64,000 bases of DNA from Phytohabitans sp037414955. Lineage in GTDB: Bacteria > Actinomycetota > Actinomycetes > Mycobacteriales > Micromonosporaceae. The position numbers were made by a program, and so were the translations under genes. Positions 51,452-59,690 of the stretch are shown here, in pieces (the stretch's first letter is position 1; each line of letters begins with the position of its first letter). The notes under the pieces were generated by a model. It did not search any database, was not told where the DNA came from, and worked only from the letters and a program-made list of their open reading frames with translations. The stretch covers positions 12,408 through 76,407 of the forward strand of contig JBBEWH010000011.1 in the NCBI GenBank assembly GCA_037414955.1, written 5' to 3'.

Positions 51452-51465
51452 TGATTTTCGTTAGC
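51447..51465. promoter_or_regulatory. Near-perfect Fur/Zur-type palindrome before receptor copy B
   Basis: GCTAATGATTTTCGTTAGC: arms of 8 bases around TTT with 7 of 8 paired, overlapping the DppF-like stop and ending 10 bases before ATG 51476. Its sequence closely follows 549-567. A repressor bound here would block transcription of the second receptor and the genes beyond it. No ribosome site is obvious, so that mRNA may be leaderless. Confidence 0.7.
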
Positions 51466-51475
51466 ATTAGCGACC

Positions 51476-53011
51476 ATGGACGTTCGCAAGCGCGCCGTCG
51501 CCGCAGTCCTCGCCGGTCTGATCGCCGGGGTGTGCGGGTGCGGAGACAACTCACGCGAGACGGCGTCGCCGGCGCCGCAGGTGCTGCGGGTCGCCACGGC
51601 GGAGTCGCGATGCACGATCGCGCCGATGGGCATGACCGGCCTCTCCCCGGTGTCGTACGGTATGGCCGAGCTCCTGGTCCGGCCGTTGGCGGACGGCGGT
51701 GTCGCACCGTGGCTGGCCGAGTCCTTCGTCCAGGAGCGGCCGGACCTGTGGCGGTTCCAGCTGCGCGAGGGCGTCCGCTTCCACAACGGACGCCAGATGG
51801 ACGCCGACGCCGTGGTGGCTTCCCTGCGGCACGTGGCCAAGGAAAGCTTCACGCGGGACGCCGTCACCGGCGGCACGCTGACCGTGACCGGGCCGCGCGA
51901 GTTCACGTTGACGACCGAGGAACCGCTCGCGCTGGCGCCGAACGCGCTAGCGTCGATCTACTCGTATCCCATCTACGACGTGGCGGCCGCGGAGCGCGCC
52001 GGCAAGGACGAGACGGCCCTGGTCGCGGCCGGTGTCTACACCGGACCGTTTCGGCCCGTCGCGGTGACCGGCCAGGTCATCACCACCGAGCGCTTCGAGG
52101 GGTACTGGGGGACGCGGCCGCACCTGCCCGGTGTCGAACTGCGCTGTGTCGGCGATGCCCAGGCCCGGGTCTCGGCCGTGCGAGCCGGTGAGGTGGACAT
52201 CGCGCTGTCCCCGCCGCCCGGCGTGGCGACCGTGCTCGGCAATGATCAGCGCGCCGTCCTCACCACCGCGAAGACGCCGACGGAGGCCACCTTCCTCCAG
52301 CTCAACCTGGGCCGGGCGCCATTCGACGAGTTGCCGGTGCGGCAAGCGTTCGCGCTCGGCATCGACTACGCGGCGGTGAGCCGTGGCCTCGGGCTGGGTG
52401 AGCCGGCGACCGGGCTCTACCCGGCGGCCGCGCCCTGGACGGCGCGCAGCCAGCGCACCGATCCGGCGGCCGCCACCCGCCTGCTCGACGAGGCCGGCTG
52501 GACCGCCGGCCCTGACGGCGTGCGGGTCAAGAACGGGCGCGCGCTTCGCGTGACGTACCTCTGGTCCGAATCGCCCGCTCACGAGACCATCGGGGTTCTC
52601 CTGCGCGACCAACTCCGCACGGTGGGCTTCGACGTGCGGCCGCGCCAGGTCGAGGCGCACTACGACGACGAGAGCTGGCCGGCGGAGTGGCACCTGAACG
52701 CCAATCCGATGACCATGGACGGGCTCGGCAACGATCCGACCCAGGTGCTGCACAACTGGCTGGGGCCTGGTGCGCAGAACTTCGGGCGCGTGCGCGACGC
52801 GCATCTGGATCGGATCGTCGCCGAGGCGCGCCAGGCGCCGGCACCGCGCCGCAACGATCTGCTGCGCGAGGCGCAGCGGATCATCAGCGCACAGGGGTAT
52901 GCCGTGGTGGCGGCGTTCGCGCCGGTGGAGGCGGTGGTCGGCACCGCATACCGGGGCTTCCGGCCCGATCCCAAGCAACTGCACATCTCGCCCGAGCTGG
53001 GCACGGGTTAG
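51476..53011 (+). CDS. Opp/Nik-type substrate-binding lipoprotein, copy B (Fur/Zur-box controlled)
   Basis: 511 residues; lipobox AGVCGCG after a short signal (MDVRKRAVAAVLAGLIA). Paralogue of 46428-47987: LREGVRFHNGRQMDADAV, AAGVYTGPFRP, FEGYWGTRPHLPG, FALGIDYAAVSRGLG and LYPAAAPWTARSQRTD align throughout. It has its own metal-responsive-looking operator, so it can be induced separately from the importer it presumably shares. That suggests a high-affinity or differently selective receptor under metal starvation. Duplicate receptors feeding one Opp-type importer are known, but a regulated second copy is notable. Confidence 0.86.
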   Translation: MDVRKRAVAAVLAGLIAGVCGCGDNSRETASPAPQVLRVATAESRCTIAPMGMTGLSPVSYGMAELLVRPLADGGVAPWLAESFVQERPDLWRFQLREGVRFHNGRQMDADAVVASLRHVAKESFTRDAVTGGTLTVTGPREFTLTTEEPLALAPNALASIYSYPIYDVAAAERAGKDETALVAAGVYTGPFRPVAVTGQVITTERFEGYWGTRPHLPGVELRCVGDAQARVSAVRAGEVDIALSPPPGVATVLGNDQRAVLTTAKTPTEATFLQLNLGRAPFDELPVRQAFALGIDYAAVSRGLGLGEPATGLYPAAAPWTARSQRTDPAAATRLLDEAGWTAGPDGVRVKNGRALRVTYLWSESPAHETIGVLLRDQLRTVGFDVRPRQVEAHYDDESWPAEWHLNANPMTMDGLGNDPTQVLHNWLGPGAQNFGRVRDAHLDRIVAEARQAPAPRRNDLLREAQRIISAQGYAVVAAFAPVEAVVGTAYRGFRPDPKQLHISPELGTG

Positions 53012-53032
53012 TATGCTACTTTGCTAGCATAC
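53011..53032. promoter_or_regulatory. Perfect palindromic operator for the RHH gene
   Basis: GTATGCTA, six bases, TAGCATAC: perfect 8-bp arms starting on the last base of the receptor stop and ending 4 bases before the GTG of the RHH gene. Typical of an autorepressing ribbon-helix-helix protein. Confidence 0.7.
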
Positions 53033-53036
53033 GAGC

Positions 53037-53210
53037 GTGACCGCCAAACAGCAGTTCAACGTGTACCTGCCGGCCGACCTCGTCCGCGCCGTCAAGCACG
53101 CCGCCATCGACAGTGGACAAAGCCTGTCGGCCTTGGTGGAGCAGGCGCTGCGGGATCATCTGGCGGGGTTAGCCGGGAAAGGACGTATCAGGAAGGCATC
53201 GACCGAATGA
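53037..53210 (+). CDS. Ribbon-helix-helix (CopG/Arc-type) DNA-binding protein
   Basis: 57 residues from GTG 53037. FNVYLPADLVRAVKHAAIDSGQSLSALVEQALRDHL is the RHH pattern: a beta strand with alternating residues, helix A, a turn, helix B. The basic tail is KGRIRKASTE. The stop overlaps the ATG of the VOC gene (ATGA). No toxin gene accompanies it, so it is a plain repressor and not an antitoxin. Its probable site is the palindrome just upstream, through which it could also influence the VOC and ABC genes downstream. Confidence 0.8.
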   Translation: MTAKQQFNVYLPADLVRAVKHAAIDSGQSLSALVEQALRDHLAGLAGKGRIRKASTE

Positions 53211-53596
53211 TCTCGTTGCCCGTGGTCTACGTCTCCGACATGGAGCGTGCCATCCGGTTCTACGCCTGCCTCGGCCTGTCCGAGCGGGTGCGCAGCCGCA
53301 GCAACGGCTGGGTCGAGCTAGCGGCGGGCGACGGGCACATCGCTCTGCACGTCAGTGCGGAACCGCCCAGGCCGGCCCAGCCCACCGACCCGGACGAGCC
53401 GGTGCCAGCCGGGCGGGTGACCCTCTCCTTCATTAGCCGGCAGCCCTTGGAAGACCTGGTTCGGTGCCTGGCCAAGGAGGGATACCGGCCGTGGCGCGAC
53501 ATCGTCGACGAGGCGTTCGGTCGATCCCTCGTGGTCGCCGATCCGGACGGGCTGCTGATCCAGGTCAACGAGCACGACGAGGAGCTTTACACCTAG
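53207..53596 (+). CDS. VOC (glyoxalase/bleomycin-resistance fold) protein
   Basis: 129 residues; ATG 53207 coupled to the RHH gene. VVYVSDMERAIRFYACLGLSERVRSRSNGWVELAAGDGHIALHVS forms the first beta-alpha-beta-beta-beta unit. FGRSLVVADPDGLLIQVNEHDEE closes the second, with DPDG and IQVNEHD where metal or ligand residues usually sit. Such proteins are metal-dependent isomerases, dioxygenases or drug-sequestering immunity proteins. In front of an exporter pair and near a RiPP locus, self-resistance is a reasonable but unproven guess. Confidence 0.8.
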   Translation: MISLPVVYVSDMERAIRFYACLGLSERVRSRSNGWVELAAGDGHIALHVSAEPPRPAQPTDPDEPVPAGRVTLSFISRQPLEDLVRCLAKEGYRPWRDIVDEAFGRSLVVADPDGLLIQVNEHDEELYT

Positions 53597-53606
53597 GGGG
53601 AAAACG

Positions 53607-55340
53607 ATGTTGGTGCACCGGCGCCTGCTGCGCCTGGCCGGCGACATCCGCGGACCGCTGTCCGTGAATATCCTGCTCGGCCTCGCCGTCATGGCGTGCT
53701 TTGTAGCCCAGGCGGTGCTGGCCGCGCGGATCTTCGTCGCGCTGCTCGACGGCGACGGGCTGGAAGCGGTCACGCCGGATCTGGTCGCGTTGCTGGCCGT
53801 CGTGGCCGGGCGGGCATTGTTCCAGTTCTTCGGCGAAGTCGCGGCGCAGCGCACCGCGCACGCGGTGAAGGAACGTATCCGGACCAGGCTGTACGCCAAG
53901 CTGCTCCAGCTCGGACCGGGATACCTCACCCGCAACCGCAGCGGCGACGTGCGCACCACTCTCGTCGACGGCGTGGAGGCGCTGGAGGCCTACTACAGCC
54001 GCTATCTGCCCACCGTCGCTGTCGCCCTGCTCGGCCCGCTCGGCATCCTCGGCTACCTCGCCACTCGTGATGTGATCTCGGTGCTGCTCATCGTGGTGTT
54101 CGTGGCGGCCGTGCTGCTGTTCCCCCGGCTCTGGGACCGCGTGCTCAACCGCCGCGGCGAGGCGCACTGGAGCCAGTACGGCCAGCTCAGCTCCGACTAT
54201 CTCGACGCGATGCAGGGCATGACCACGCTGAAGGCGTTCAACGCCGCCGGCCGCGAGCGCGGCGCGCTCGCCGGCAAGGCGCACCGCCTGTACCAGGCCA
54301 CCATGGGGTACCTCGGCGTGTCGCTGGTCGACACCGGGGTCACCACATTCGGGCTGCTGGCCGGCCCCGCGCTCGCCATCGGGATCGGCGCGATCCGGGT
54401 GGCGGACGGTTCGCTGGACCTGTTCACCCTGCTGGTCATCCTGGTGCTCTCCCGCGAGTGCTTCCGCCCGCTCGGCGACCTGTCCAAGTACTGGCACGCC
54501 GGATACAGCGGGATCACCTCCTCGAAGCAGATCGAGGCGCTGCTGAACGAGCCGCCGTTGGTGCGCGAGCCGGAGCACCCGGCAACCCTTGACCTGGCTT
54601 CCGTCGAGGCGAGCATCACCTTCGACCGGGTCACATTCCGGTACCCGGATCGCACGGAAGCCGCGGTGCGCGGCTTCACCCTCCACGTCGCACCGGGGGA
54701 GACGGTGGCCGTGGTGGGGCCGTCCGGCGCCGGTAAGTCCACGCTGGTGGCCTTGTTGCTGCGGTATTTCGACGTCGTCGAGGGGCGGGTTCTGGTCGGC
54801 GGGATCGACGTTCGGCAACTCCCGCTGGCACAGCTGCGCGCCGCCATCTCCGTCGTCGCGCAGGACACCTATCTGTTCACCGGCAGCATCGCGGAGAACA
54901 TCCGGCTGGGGCGGCCGGGCGCCACCGACGAGCAGGTACTCGCGGCGGCGGTCGCCGCGAACGCCGATGAGTTCATCCGGGAGTTGCCGCAGGGCTACGA
55001 CACCGAGGTCAGTGAGCGAGGGCTCAGCCTTTCCGGCGGGCAGCGGCAACGCATCGCGATCGCCCGGGCCATCCTCAAGGACGCCCCCTTCCTCGTGCTG
55101 GACGAGGCGACATCCAGTGTGGACAGCGCCGGCGAGGCGGCGATCCAGGAGGCGCTCCACCGCGTCACCACCGGACGCACGACGCTGGTGGTGGCACACC
55201 GGCTATCCACCGTGCGTGACGCGGACCGCATCGTGCTCATGCGCGACGGGGCGCTGCACGAGGTTGGCCGGCACGAGGAGCTCATGGACCGACAGGGCGA
55301 CTACGCCCGTCTCGTTTCCGCGCAGGAGGTTGGCCGATGA
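53607..55340 (+). CDS. ABC exporter half-transporter, first of heterodimer
   Basis: 577 residues; ATG 53607 after GGGGGAA. Six-helix domain (~15-320; VKERIRTRLYAKLLQLGPGYLTRNRSGDVRTTLVDGVEALEAYYSRYLP is CydD-like). ATPase: Walker A GPSGAGKST, signature LSGGQRQR, Walker B LVLDEATSSVD, switch VAHRLST. Coupled to the partner at 55337 by overlap. CydDC-type and peptide exporters look alike at this level. With no cytochrome bd genes nearby and a RiPP candidate upstream, metabolite or peptide export is favoured. Confidence 0.87.
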   Translation: MLVHRRLLRLAGDIRGPLSVNILLGLAVMACFVAQAVLAARIFVALLDGDGLEAVTPDLVALLAVVAGRALFQFFGEVAAQRTAHAVKERIRTRLYAKLLQLGPGYLTRNRSGDVRTTLVDGVEALEAYYSRYLPTVAVALLGPLGILGYLATRDVISVLLIVVFVAAVLLFPRLWDRVLNRRGEAHWSQYGQLSSDYLDAMQGMTTLKAFNAAGRERGALAGKAHRLYQATMGYLGVSLVDTGVTTFGLLAGPALAIGIGAIRVADGSLDLFTLLVILVLSRECFRPLGDLSKYWHAGYSGITSSKQIEALLNEPPLVREPEHPATLDLASVEASITFDRVTFRYPDRTEAAVRGFTLHVAPGETVAVVGPSGAGKSTLVALLLRYFDVVEGRVLVGGIDVRQLPLAQLRAAISVVAQDTYLFTGSIAENIRLGRPGATDEQVLAAAVAANADEFIRELPQGYDTEVSERGLSLSGGQRQRIAIARAILKDAPFLVLDEATSSVDSAGEAAIQEALHRVTTGRTTLVVAHRLSTVRDADRIVLMRDGALHEVGRHEELMDRQGDYARLVSAQEVGR

Positions 55341-57085
55341 CCGCGACCGTGCTGGACGGCCAGGTGCGCCGCCCGATCATGGCTCTGGTGCCCCATTCCC
55401 TGGCGCACAAGAAGTTGTTTCTCCTCACCGTCGTCTCCGGCCTACTCGCACACGCGCTGGGCATCGCCTCCGCCACGCTCGGCGCATGGCTGGTGGGCAC
55501 CGCGGCCACCGGCGGACGCGACGGCCTGGGCACCGGGTTCGCCGTCATGTTGGGGCTGGTCACCGGTGCGGCGCTGGCGCGCTGGTGGCAGATGTGGGTG
55601 GCGCACGACTTCGCCTACCGCCTCCTCGCCGACCTGCGGGTTCAACTCTTCGACGGGCTCGAGCGGCGCGCCCCCGGATACCTGCTCGGACGCCGCACCG
55701 GTGACCTGGGCGGCACGGTGATGTCCGATGTGGACACGATCGAGTGGTTCTACGCGCACACGATCGCGGACTACGTCGTGGCCACCCTGGCGACCGTCGG
55801 CGCGATCGCCACGCTCGCCTGGTTCCACCCGGGACTGGCGCTCGCTCTCGCGGCCGTCGTACTGGCGCTGGCCACCATCCCGGTCTGGCTCTCCCGCCGC
55901 GCCGACCGGGAGGGCCAGCGGCTGCGTGACGAGATGGGGGTGCTCTCCGCGGAGGTTGTCGACGGCGTTCAGGGTCTGCGCGAGCTGGTGAGCTTCGGCC
56001 ACGGCGAGTCGTACCTGGACCGGCTGCGCGACCGCACCCGGGCGCTGCAGGGGCACCAGCTCGCGTACGGGCGGCGGTCGGGTATCGAGCAGGCCGCCGC
56101 GGACGGCCTGCTCGCCGTCGGGTTTATCGCGATCCTCACCGGGGCGGCCCTGCTCGTCACCGACGGCCGGCTCGCGCTCGCGATGCTGCCGGTCGTGGTC
56201 GTGCTGGCGGCCAGTGGGCTGGGGCCGGTCGCCGAGGTGACCGGCACCGCCCGCAGCCTGGGCCAGATCCGGGCCAGCTCGCGGCGCATCTTCACGGTGA
56301 TCCGGCAGCGCGCCCAGGTGACCGACCGGCCCGGCGCCGCGCCGCGTGACCTGGTGCCGCATGTGGTGTTCGAGAACGTGTCGTTCTCGTACCAGCCGGA
56401 CCGGCCGCCGGCGCTCGCGGGTGCCAGCTTCGAGATCAGACCCGGGGAGACGCTGGCGCTCGTCGGCCACTCCGGCGCCGGAAAGTCCACCTGTGCGAAC
56501 CTGCTGCTGCGGTTCTGGGACGTCGATGGTGGCAGTGTCTCGATTGGCGGGCACGACCTGCGCGACATACCGCAGCGTGCCGTGCGCGACCTGGTTTCGG
56601 TCGTGCCCCAGGATGTCTATCTCTTCCACCGCTCCGTGCGCGACAACATCCGCCTCGGCCGGCCGGACGCGACGGATGACGAGGTTGTCGAGGCCGCTCG
56701 CCGGGCGCGCGCGCATGACTTCATCGTCGAGTTGCCGCAGGGGTACGACACCACCTGTGGGGAGCGCGCGGTGCAGCTTTCCGGGGGGCAGCGGCAGCGC
56801 ATCGCGATCGCGCGCGCCCTGCTGCGGGACGCGCCGATCCTCATCCTTGACGAGGCCGTGTCCAATCTGGATGCCGAAAACGAAGAGGCGTTGCAGGCGG
56901 CCATCCGTGCGGTGCGGCGCGGCCGGACGACGCTGCTGATCGCCCATCGGCTCTCCACGATCCGCAGTGCCGACCGGATCGTCGTGCTGCGCGACGGTCG
57001 GGCCGTCGAGCAGGGCACCGACGAGGAGCTACGGCGCGCCGGCGGCGAGTACGCCCGCTTGCTGCACCACCAAGCGACGGGCTGA
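55337..57085 (+). CDS. ABC exporter half-transporter, second of heterodimer
   Basis: 582 residues; ATG 55337 overlaps the partner's stop. Membrane domain ~20-320 (FAYRLLADLRVQLFDGLERRAPGYLLGRRTGDLGGTVMSDVDTIEWFYAHTIADYV). ATPase Walker A GHSGAGKST, LSGGQRQR, LILDEAVSNLD (Val for Thr), AHRLST. Both nucleotide sites look competent. It ends 11 bases from the convergent SDR gene. Confidence 0.87.
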   Translation: MTATVLDGQVRRPIMALVPHSLAHKKLFLLTVVSGLLAHALGIASATLGAWLVGTAATGGRDGLGTGFAVMLGLVTGAALARWWQMWVAHDFAYRLLADLRVQLFDGLERRAPGYLLGRRTGDLGGTVMSDVDTIEWFYAHTIADYVVATLATVGAIATLAWFHPGLALALAAVVLALATIPVWLSRRADREGQRLRDEMGVLSAEVVDGVQGLRELVSFGHGESYLDRLRDRTRALQGHQLAYGRRSGIEQAAADGLLAVGFIAILTGAALLVTDGRLALAMLPVVVVLAASGLGPVAEVTGTARSLGQIRASSRRIFTVIRQRAQVTDRPGAAPRDLVPHVVFENVSFSYQPDRPPALAGASFEIRPGETLALVGHSGAGKSTCANLLLRFWDVDGGSVSIGGHDLRDIPQRAVRDLVSVVPQDVYLFHRSVRDNIRLGRPDATDDEVVEAARRARAHDFIVELPQGYDTTCGERAVQLSGGQRQRIAIARALLRDAPILILDEAVSNLDAENEEALQAAIRAVRRGRTTLLIAHRLSTIRSADRIVVLRDGRAVEQGTDEELRRAGGEYARLLHHQATG

Positions 57086-57096
57086 ACGGGTAACCG

Positions 57097-57885
57097 CTAC
57101 CGGGCGACGTTCGCCGCCACGGTCTCCAGCACCGCGTTCATGAATCGTCGCGGCACGAGACGGCTTATCGCGACCGAACGCTTGTTGCGTAGCCCCACCA
57201 CGCACAGCGAGCGCCCGGCCGCCACCGCGGCGAGCGCCTCCCGGGCCACCCGGTCGGGCTCCTGCACCTGGCGGGCGGAAACGGCAGCACCGGTGGGTAG
57301 CTCGTCGCGGTTCTCGCTCCAGGTGAACCCCGGCAGGAGCGTTGTCACGGCGACGCCGTGCCGTTTCACCTCGATGTGCAGGCTCTGGCTGAAGATGGTG
57401 AGGAACGCCTTGGTGCCGCAGTATGTCGCGCCGTAGGCGGACGGCGCCTCGCCGCCGATGGAGGAGACGTTCAGCACGCCGCCGTGCCGGCGCTCCAGCA
57501 TGCCCGGCAGCGCGGCGTGGATGAGCCGCACTGGCGCCACGACGTTGACCTGGACCTGCCGGATCTCGCCGTCGATCGGCAGTTCGGCCAGCGGGCCGTT
57601 GGTGAGGGCTCCGGCGTTGTTGACCAGCAGGTCGATCGCCCGTTCCTTGTCGGCGAGCCGCTCCTCGACCGTACGGAGCGCGTCGGCGTCGCCCAGATCT
57701 GCCGGCAGCACCTCGACGGTGACGCCGTGCCGGCGGTGCAGTTCCTCGGCCAGCTCGGCCAGCCGCTGTGCCCGGCGGGCCACGAGCACGAGGGAGGTGC
57801 CACCGGCGGCGAGGGCCCGGGCGAAGCTCGCGCCCATGCCGGCGGACGCCCCGGTCACGAGCGCGGTGCGGAAGGTCTTGGCCAT
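57097..57885 (-). CDS. Short-chain dehydrogenase/reductase (SDR)
   Basis: 262 residues from the minus-strand ATG at 57885 (AAGGACGGG upstream). Cofactor loop TGASAGMGASFARAL, LLVNNAGALTNGP, catalytic SSIGGEAPSAYGATYCGTKAF (Ser, Tyr-x-x-x-Lys), then LPGFTWSENRDELP. Arg-Arg after the third strand (LVARRAQR) favours NADP(H). Classical SDR length. The C-terminal extension (RSVAISRLVPRRFMNAVLETV) is seen in membrane-associated acyl-chain SDRs. Divergent from the methyltransferase at 58090 across a 204-base gap carrying the shared promoter. A role in tailoring is possible. Confidence 0.87.
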   Translation of the reverse strand: MAKTFRTALVTGASAGMGASFARALAAGGTSLVLVARRAQRLAELAEELHRRHGVTVEVLPADLGDADALRTVEERLADKERAIDLLVNNAGALTNGPLAELPIDGEIRQVQVNVVAPVRLIHAALPGMLERRHGGVLNVSSIGGEAPSAYGATYCGTKAFLTIFSQSLHIEVKRHGVAVTTLLPGFTWSENRDELPTGAAVSARQVQEPDRVAREALAAVAAGRSLCVVGLRNKRSVAISRLVPRRFMNAVLETVAANVAR

Positions 57886-58015
57886 GCGGATCCCGTCCTT
57901 CGCGACGCCGTTTCCTGGCAAGGTAGCGACCGACGCACCGCGTGGGCCTCCACTGATGTTGATTCGTCGGTAAACGGCTGTTGATATCCTGCCGCCGCGG
58001 CCGGTCAACGAGTAC

Positions 58016-58044
58016 TTGAAATCGGTTTTCATCGCGGTGTAGCC
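58016..58044 (+). promoter_or_regulatory. Promoter with overlapping Zur/Fur-like box, upstream of methyltransferase
   Basis: TTGAAA (58016-58021), 17 bases, TAGCCT (58039-58044). The reverse strand of 58017-58031 reads TGAAAACCGATTTCA with TGAAA/TTTCA arms. Almost the same block stands before the NRPS at 34539. It links this gene, 17 kb away from the NRPS, to the same regulon. Confidence 0.6.
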
Positions 58045-58089
58045 TGCGAGGGTGTCCTTCCTGATTTCCGTCAAGCGGGGGCCCGGATT

Positions 58090-58917
58090 GTGACGGCGCC
58101 GGGCCGAGGGCCGGTGCGGCTGGGCGCGGTCCAGCAGACGCTGATGATCCCGCTTTACGGGCGGTCGGTGGAGACCCGCAAGCGACGGCCACTGCTGAGC
58201 GACCCGCGAGCGGTGGAGATCATCGATGCGATCGATTACGACTTCACCCAGATGAAGGCGTTCAGGGGTGGTGCACGCGGTGCGGTGCTGCGCACCGCCA
58301 TGTTCGACGTGTGGGCGCAGCGGTTCCTCGCCGACCACCCGGCCGGCACCGTCGTCGAGATCGGCACCGGCTTGAACACCCGGTTCGAGCGCCTGGACAA
58401 CGGCAGCGTGCACTGGTTCGACCTCGACCTGCCCGACGTCATCGAGCTGCGCCGCCGGTTCTTCACCGACACCGAGCGGCGACGCATGCTCGCCGGCTCG
58501 GTGCTGGAACCAGGATGGGTCGAGGTCGTCCGGGCCGGTCCGGGACCATACCTGTTCCTCGCCGAGGCCGTGCTGCTGTACCTCGAGCCCGCCCAGGTGG
58601 AGCAGGCGATCAGGCTGATCGCGGATAGCTTCCCCGGCGCCCTGTTGGCGCTCGACAACGGCGGTCAGGTGATGGCGGGCGCGGTCAACCGCAATGCGGC
58701 GATGCGCAACATGGGCGCCCGAATGACCTGGGTGTGCGAGGACCCGGCCGAGGTGGAACGCTTCGGGGCGCGGCTGCTGGATTCGCGCACCCTCGCCGAG
58801 CCGCAGCCGGAACTGCGCGCCCGCATGCCGCTGCGCTTCCGCGTGCTCGCGATGGTGATGGGCGCGCTGTTCCGCCGCCAGGCCCGCAGCTATCACTTGA
58901 ATCTTTATCAGCTCTGA
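58090..58917 (+). CDS. Leucine-carboxyl-methyltransferase-family (TcmP-like) O-methyltransferase
   Basis: 275 residues from GTG 58090. The LCM-family layout is clear: YGRSVETRKRRPLLSDPRAVEIID near the start, VVEIGTGLNTRFERLDNGSVHWFDLDLPDVIELRRRFF (SAM loop and acidic ribose ligand), LFLAEAVLLYLE, then ARSYHLNLYQL at the C-terminus. Relatives methylate carboxylates of polyketides (TcmP) or other metabolites. Its promoter nearly duplicates that of the NRPS, so methylation of the thiazoline metallophore or of its terminal carboxylate is a testable idea. Confidence 0.87.
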   Translation: MTAPGRGPVRLGAVQQTLMIPLYGRSVETRKRRPLLSDPRAVEIIDAIDYDFTQMKAFRGGARGAVLRTAMFDVWAQRFLADHPAGTVVEIGTGLNTRFERLDNGSVHWFDLDLPDVIELRRRFFTDTERRRMLAGSVLEPGWVEVVRAGPGPYLFLAEAVLLYLEPAQVEQAIRLIADSFPGALLALDNGGQVMAGAVNRNAAMRNMGARMTWVCEDPAEVERFGARLLDSRTLAEPQPELRARMPLRFRVLAMVMGALFRRQARSYHLNLYQL

Positions 58918-58955
58918 CTGATCGTCGGCCGGGGCTATGGGTTGGTTTCCGGCCG

Positions 58956-59543
58956 TCAGGTCGACGCGGGTCGGCGGCGCCGCCACAGCAGTCCACCGAG
59001 GAGGGTGAGGGCGAGCGCGGCGACGGCGGCCACCACCCACCACAGCGCCGATGACGATCCGTCGCCGCCGGCCTGCACAAGCGGGGTCGGGGTAGCCGCG
59101 ACGGTGGCCGGCGGCGTGGTCGGGGCGGCATCGGCGGTGGGGGTGGGTTTCGCGCTGGGCGTGGCTGGCGCCGCCTGGTTGGTGAACCTGAAGCTGCCCT
59201 GCATCGGGTGGCCGTCGGCGGCAACGGTGCGCCACGCCACGGTGATGGCGCCGACCGGGAGCGGGTTCACCTTCTGCGTGATCGTCTTGTCCAGCACCTG
59301 CGCGTCCCCGGTGCTGTAGGAGACCTTGTCCGGCCCGGTCACCACCACCGTCGTACCCGGCCGCTTGATCAGCCCGGTGAAGGTCAGCGTGACCGCCGCG
59401 ACCGGTTTGGCGGTGGTGCTTTTCGCCGCCGGGCTGGTGCTTTTCAACTCGGTGTGTGCCTGTGCCGGAGCGGTCGGTACGGCGACAGCCGCCATCGCGG
59501 CCATTGTGGCGACGGCGGCGCACAGCAGTCGGTAACGGGTCAC
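58956..59543 (-). CDS. CopC-like copper-binding protein, membrane-tethered
   Basis: 195 residues. Signal peptide ends AQA at 29, so the mature protein begins at His30 (HTELKSTSPAAKS), the N-terminal His that binds Cu(II) in CopC. One CopC Ig-like domain (to ~125; AITVAWRTVAADGHPMQGSFRF, with the second conserved His). A Thr/Pro-rich spacer and a C-terminal helix with WRRRRPAST follow. The Met-rich Cu(I) site is absent, as in most Gram-positive CopC. No fused CopD. Probably an extracytoplasmic copper carrier; the P-type ATPase at 61807 is the only other copper gene in view. Confidence 0.9.
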   Translation of the reverse strand: MTRYRLLCAAVATMAAMAAVAVPTAPAQAHTELKSTSPAAKSTTAKPVAAVTLTFTGLIKRPGTTVVVTGPDKVSYSTGDAQVLDKTITQKVNPLPVGAITVAWRTVAADGHPMQGSFRFTNQAAPATPSAKPTPTADAAPTTPPATVAATPTPLVQAGGDGSSSALWWVVAAVAALALTLLGGLLWRRRRPAST

Positions 59544-59690
59544 GCGCCTACCGTAGCGCCATCAAATCCGGGTCGCTGGTCGGCGGGTGCGGCGACGACA
59601 CCGTCGTCGCGGCGGTCCGCTGAACCGGTGGTCGGACAGGTCCGGTATCGGTTCCCAGGATGCGACGGTCCGGCGGCTACCGTTGCCCGC

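Noticed and set aside
53037..53210. Antitoxin of a toxin-antitoxin pair
   Set aside because: The coupled downstream gene is a VOC protein, not a RelE/PIN-type toxin.
57097..59523. Minus-strand open frame of 808 codons covering SDR, methyltransferase and CopC regions
   Set aside because: Only its 3' part (57097-57885) is the SDR; the rest is an open shadow of the plus-strand methyltransferase and of CopC in another frame, with low-complexity sequence and no domains.
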